From Chloroflexota bacterium (lineage in GTDB: Bacteria; Chloroflexota; Anaerolineae; B4-G1): a stretch of DNA of 14,343 nt. Position 1 is the stretch's first letter, and each line of letters begins with the position of its first letter. Both the position numbers and the translations under genes were made by a program. Positions 13,014-14,343 of the stretch are shown here, piece after piece. The notes under the pieces were generated by a model. That model was not told where the DNA came from, made no database searches, and saw only the letters and a program-made list of their open reading frames with translations. The stretch covers positions 1 through 14,343 of the forward strand of contig DSAR01000442.1 of assembly GCA_011046405.1 (NCBI GenBank). The letters run 5' to 3'.

Positions 13014-14343
13014 CTACAACCCTCCCTCGTGGGCGTCGGTGGCGTGTGCCCTGGGCCCCTCCTCGACCGGACGCTCGCCCACTGAAACGCCGGCGAAGGC
13101 GCCTAGCGGCGCTTCGATGAACAGAGGGCGTTGGACGTTCTCGGTCACCCGCGGCAAGGGGACGCCCTCCTCGCGGAACAAGCGCTGGATGAGATTGGTG
13201 CATGTCTTGCCGCCGCAGGCACCCATACCGGCCCGCGTCACCGCCTTGATGTGATTCATATCGCGCACGCCGGAACGGATGAGGGCCCGGATCTCGCCGG
13301 CCGTCACGCGCTCGCAGCGGCAGATGATCTCGTCGTCGCCGATCCGTTCCACGTACTCGGCCGTCGGTTGGGCCACCCAGGCCTCCTTCGGCCGAATGCC
13401 GGCGATCTGCTTGGCGATCTCGCGGGGCGCGCGCACGCTGACTAGCAGAGCCTTGTCAGAAAATTTGGGCGCGCGGACCCGGGTCACCTCGACGTTGCCC
13501 AATACCTGCCCCTCGGTATCCATGATGGTGACCACGTCGCCCGCCTGGATCGAGTCCTCGGTGAACTCGTAAGGGATCGTCACGGTGGGCGTCTGCTTAC
13601 CCTTGCGATAATCGAGCAGCGTCACGGCCAATCCTGGACATATCGCCACGCATTGCAGGCAACCGGTGCACCCTTCGCCCACGTATTCCGGCAATCCACG
13701 GATGTCATCGCTCTCGATCACGATACACTCTTTGGGACAGACAGAGGTGCATGGATTACAGGGGATCTCCTGGTTGCAGTGAAGCACTGGGAAGACACCT
13801 TCCTCTTTTTCTGGCAGGTCCTCCATCACCACCGCGCCGGGACGAGATTTGAGAATCTCGGCGGTCCGGTGCCATTCCGACGGCACGTCGCCCACGTCTC
13901 GCCCGAGGCTCCTGGCGATCTCCAATCCCCGAATGCGTCCGGTGAACATCGCGGCTGAAGCCTCGGCGATCTCCTCAGCGTCGCCCGCCGCGTAGACCGG
14001 CAGGCCGAACGCCTTCGCCTTGTGGTAGAACTCGTCCACCGGATCCAGGCCGACCGCTACCAGGATGGTGTCGCATTCGAAGGTCTTCTCGGTATTGGGG
14101 AGGGGACGCCAGTTTTCGTCGATCTGGGCGATGGTCACCGATTCGACCTCCTCCTTGCCGTTGGCCAGGAGGACGGTGTGTGAGGTGTAAATGGGCACGC
14201 CCAGCCGCGCCAACTTATCCCGGTGAACCTTGTAACCACCGCACTCTGGCAAAGCCTCGCACAGGCCGATGACCTGGATACCAGCCTGCAGCGCGTGATA
14301 CCCGGCGATCAGGCCCACGTTCCCGCCGCCGACGATGAATAGC
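13014..14343 (-). CDS. FAD/NAD(P) oxidoreductase subunit with 2[4Fe-4S] and BFD-type [2Fe-2S] domains (5' end outside window)
   Basis: Partial gene: the frame is open to the right edge, beginning LFIVGGGNVGLIAGYHAL, an internal Rossmann motif, so the GTG at 14318 is not the true start and the N-terminal FAD part is missing. Numbering from that Val: the rest of the pyridine-nucleotide-disulfide-type domain to about 145 (CDTILVAVGLDP, YAAGDAEE); a ferredoxin-like domain with Cys 181, 187, 190, 194 and 217, 220, 223, 227 (two [4Fe-4S] sites); a beta-rich segment about 243-320 of unknown role; a BFD-type [2Fe-2S] domain with CRC (333, 335) and CGGKTC (368, 373); and a Gly/His-rich tail. This matches alpha-type electron-transfer subunits of amino-acid dehydrogenases and sarcosine-oxidase-like complexes. 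It should pass electrons from the DAO-family subunit encoded downstream (11003-12160) to an acceptor not visible here. Confidence 0.88.
   Translation of the reverse strand, partial: LFIVGGGNVGLIAGYHALQAGIQVIGLCEALPECGGYKVHRDKLARLGVPIYTSHTVLLANGKEEVESVTIAQIDENWRPLPNTEKTFECDTILVAVGLDPVDEFYHKAKAFGLPVYAAGDAEEIAEASAAMFTGRIRGLEIARSLGRDVGDVPSEWHRTAEILKSRPGAVVMEDLPEKEEGVFPVLHCNQEIPCNPCTSVCPKECIVIESDDIRGLPEYVGEGCTGCLQCVAICPGLAVTLLDYRKGKQTPTVTIPYEFTEDSIQAGDVVTIMDTEGQVLGNVEVTRVRAPKFSDKALLVSVRAPREIAKQIAGIRPKEAWVAQPTAEYVERIGDDEIICRCERVTAGEIRALIRSGVRDMNHIKAVTRAGMGACGGKTCTNLIQRLFREEGVPLPRVTENVQRPLFIEAPLGAFAGVSVGERPVEEGPRAHATDAHEGGL

Noticed and set aside
14316..14318. GTG at 14318 as the start of the flavoprotein
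   Set aside because: The frame stays open to the window edge and the preceding codons (LFIVGGGN) complete a Rossmann motif, so the start lies outside.

Overview
The window looks like chromosomal DNA from a high-GC, free-living bacterium, most likely a member of the Chloroflexota (Anaerolineae-like). That assignment is an inference. It rests on two large secreted proteins built from DUF11 and beta-helix repeats that both end in IYLPLV-x-R, a tail I associate from memory with Chloroflexota surface proteins. It also rests on sigma70-like promoters with extended -10 elements and on short palindromic repeats scattered between genes. No tRNA, rRNA, CRISPR array, phage gene or transposase gene was seen.

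Layout. Bases 1-175 hold no gene, only two palindromes related as an inverted pair. From 3867 down to 176 on the minus strand lies a two-component operon: a 1009-residue membrane sensor kinase (CHASE4-HAMP-PAS-PAS-GAF-HisKA_3-HATPase) followed, with a 4-base ATGA overlap, by its NarL/LuxR-type response regulator. A 237-base divergent control region (3868-4104) carries a recognisable promoter in each direction. On the plus strand, 4105/4127-6964 encodes an exported protein with seven DUF11-type repeats, closed by a rho-independent terminator. After a 369-base gap, 7334-10933 encodes an exported subtilisin-like protease fused to a parallel beta-helix, a DUF11-like domain and a ZU5-like domain. 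A 21-bp perfect hairpin separates it from the convergent genes that follow.

From 11003 to the right edge everything reads on the minus strand: a DAO-family FAD amine/amino-acid dehydrogenase subunit (11003-12160), a wrecked PQQ/sorbosone-dehydrogenase-like lipoprotein gene flanked by palindromic repeats (12243-13003), and a flavin/iron-sulfur oxidoreductase subunit (13014 to beyond 14343). The two oxidoreductase genes look like catalytic and electron-transfer subunits of one dye-linked amino-acid (proline-, hydroxyproline- or sarcosine-type) dehydrogenase, with the dead gene and repeats between them.

How the parts may work together. The kinase carries an extracytoplasmic CHASE4 domain and is transcribed divergently from the DUF11 surface protein, so the regulator could control its own operon and the surface protein; this is inferred from layout only. 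The two surface proteins share the same style of signal-peptide cleavage site (VHA|D, IHA|D), a DUF11-like fold and the same C-terminal tail, suggesting a common export or anchoring route. The most unusual points are the five-G run that puts the well-placed start of the DUF11 protein one base out of frame with its body, the shared C-terminal tail, and the palindrome-bounded pseudogene.
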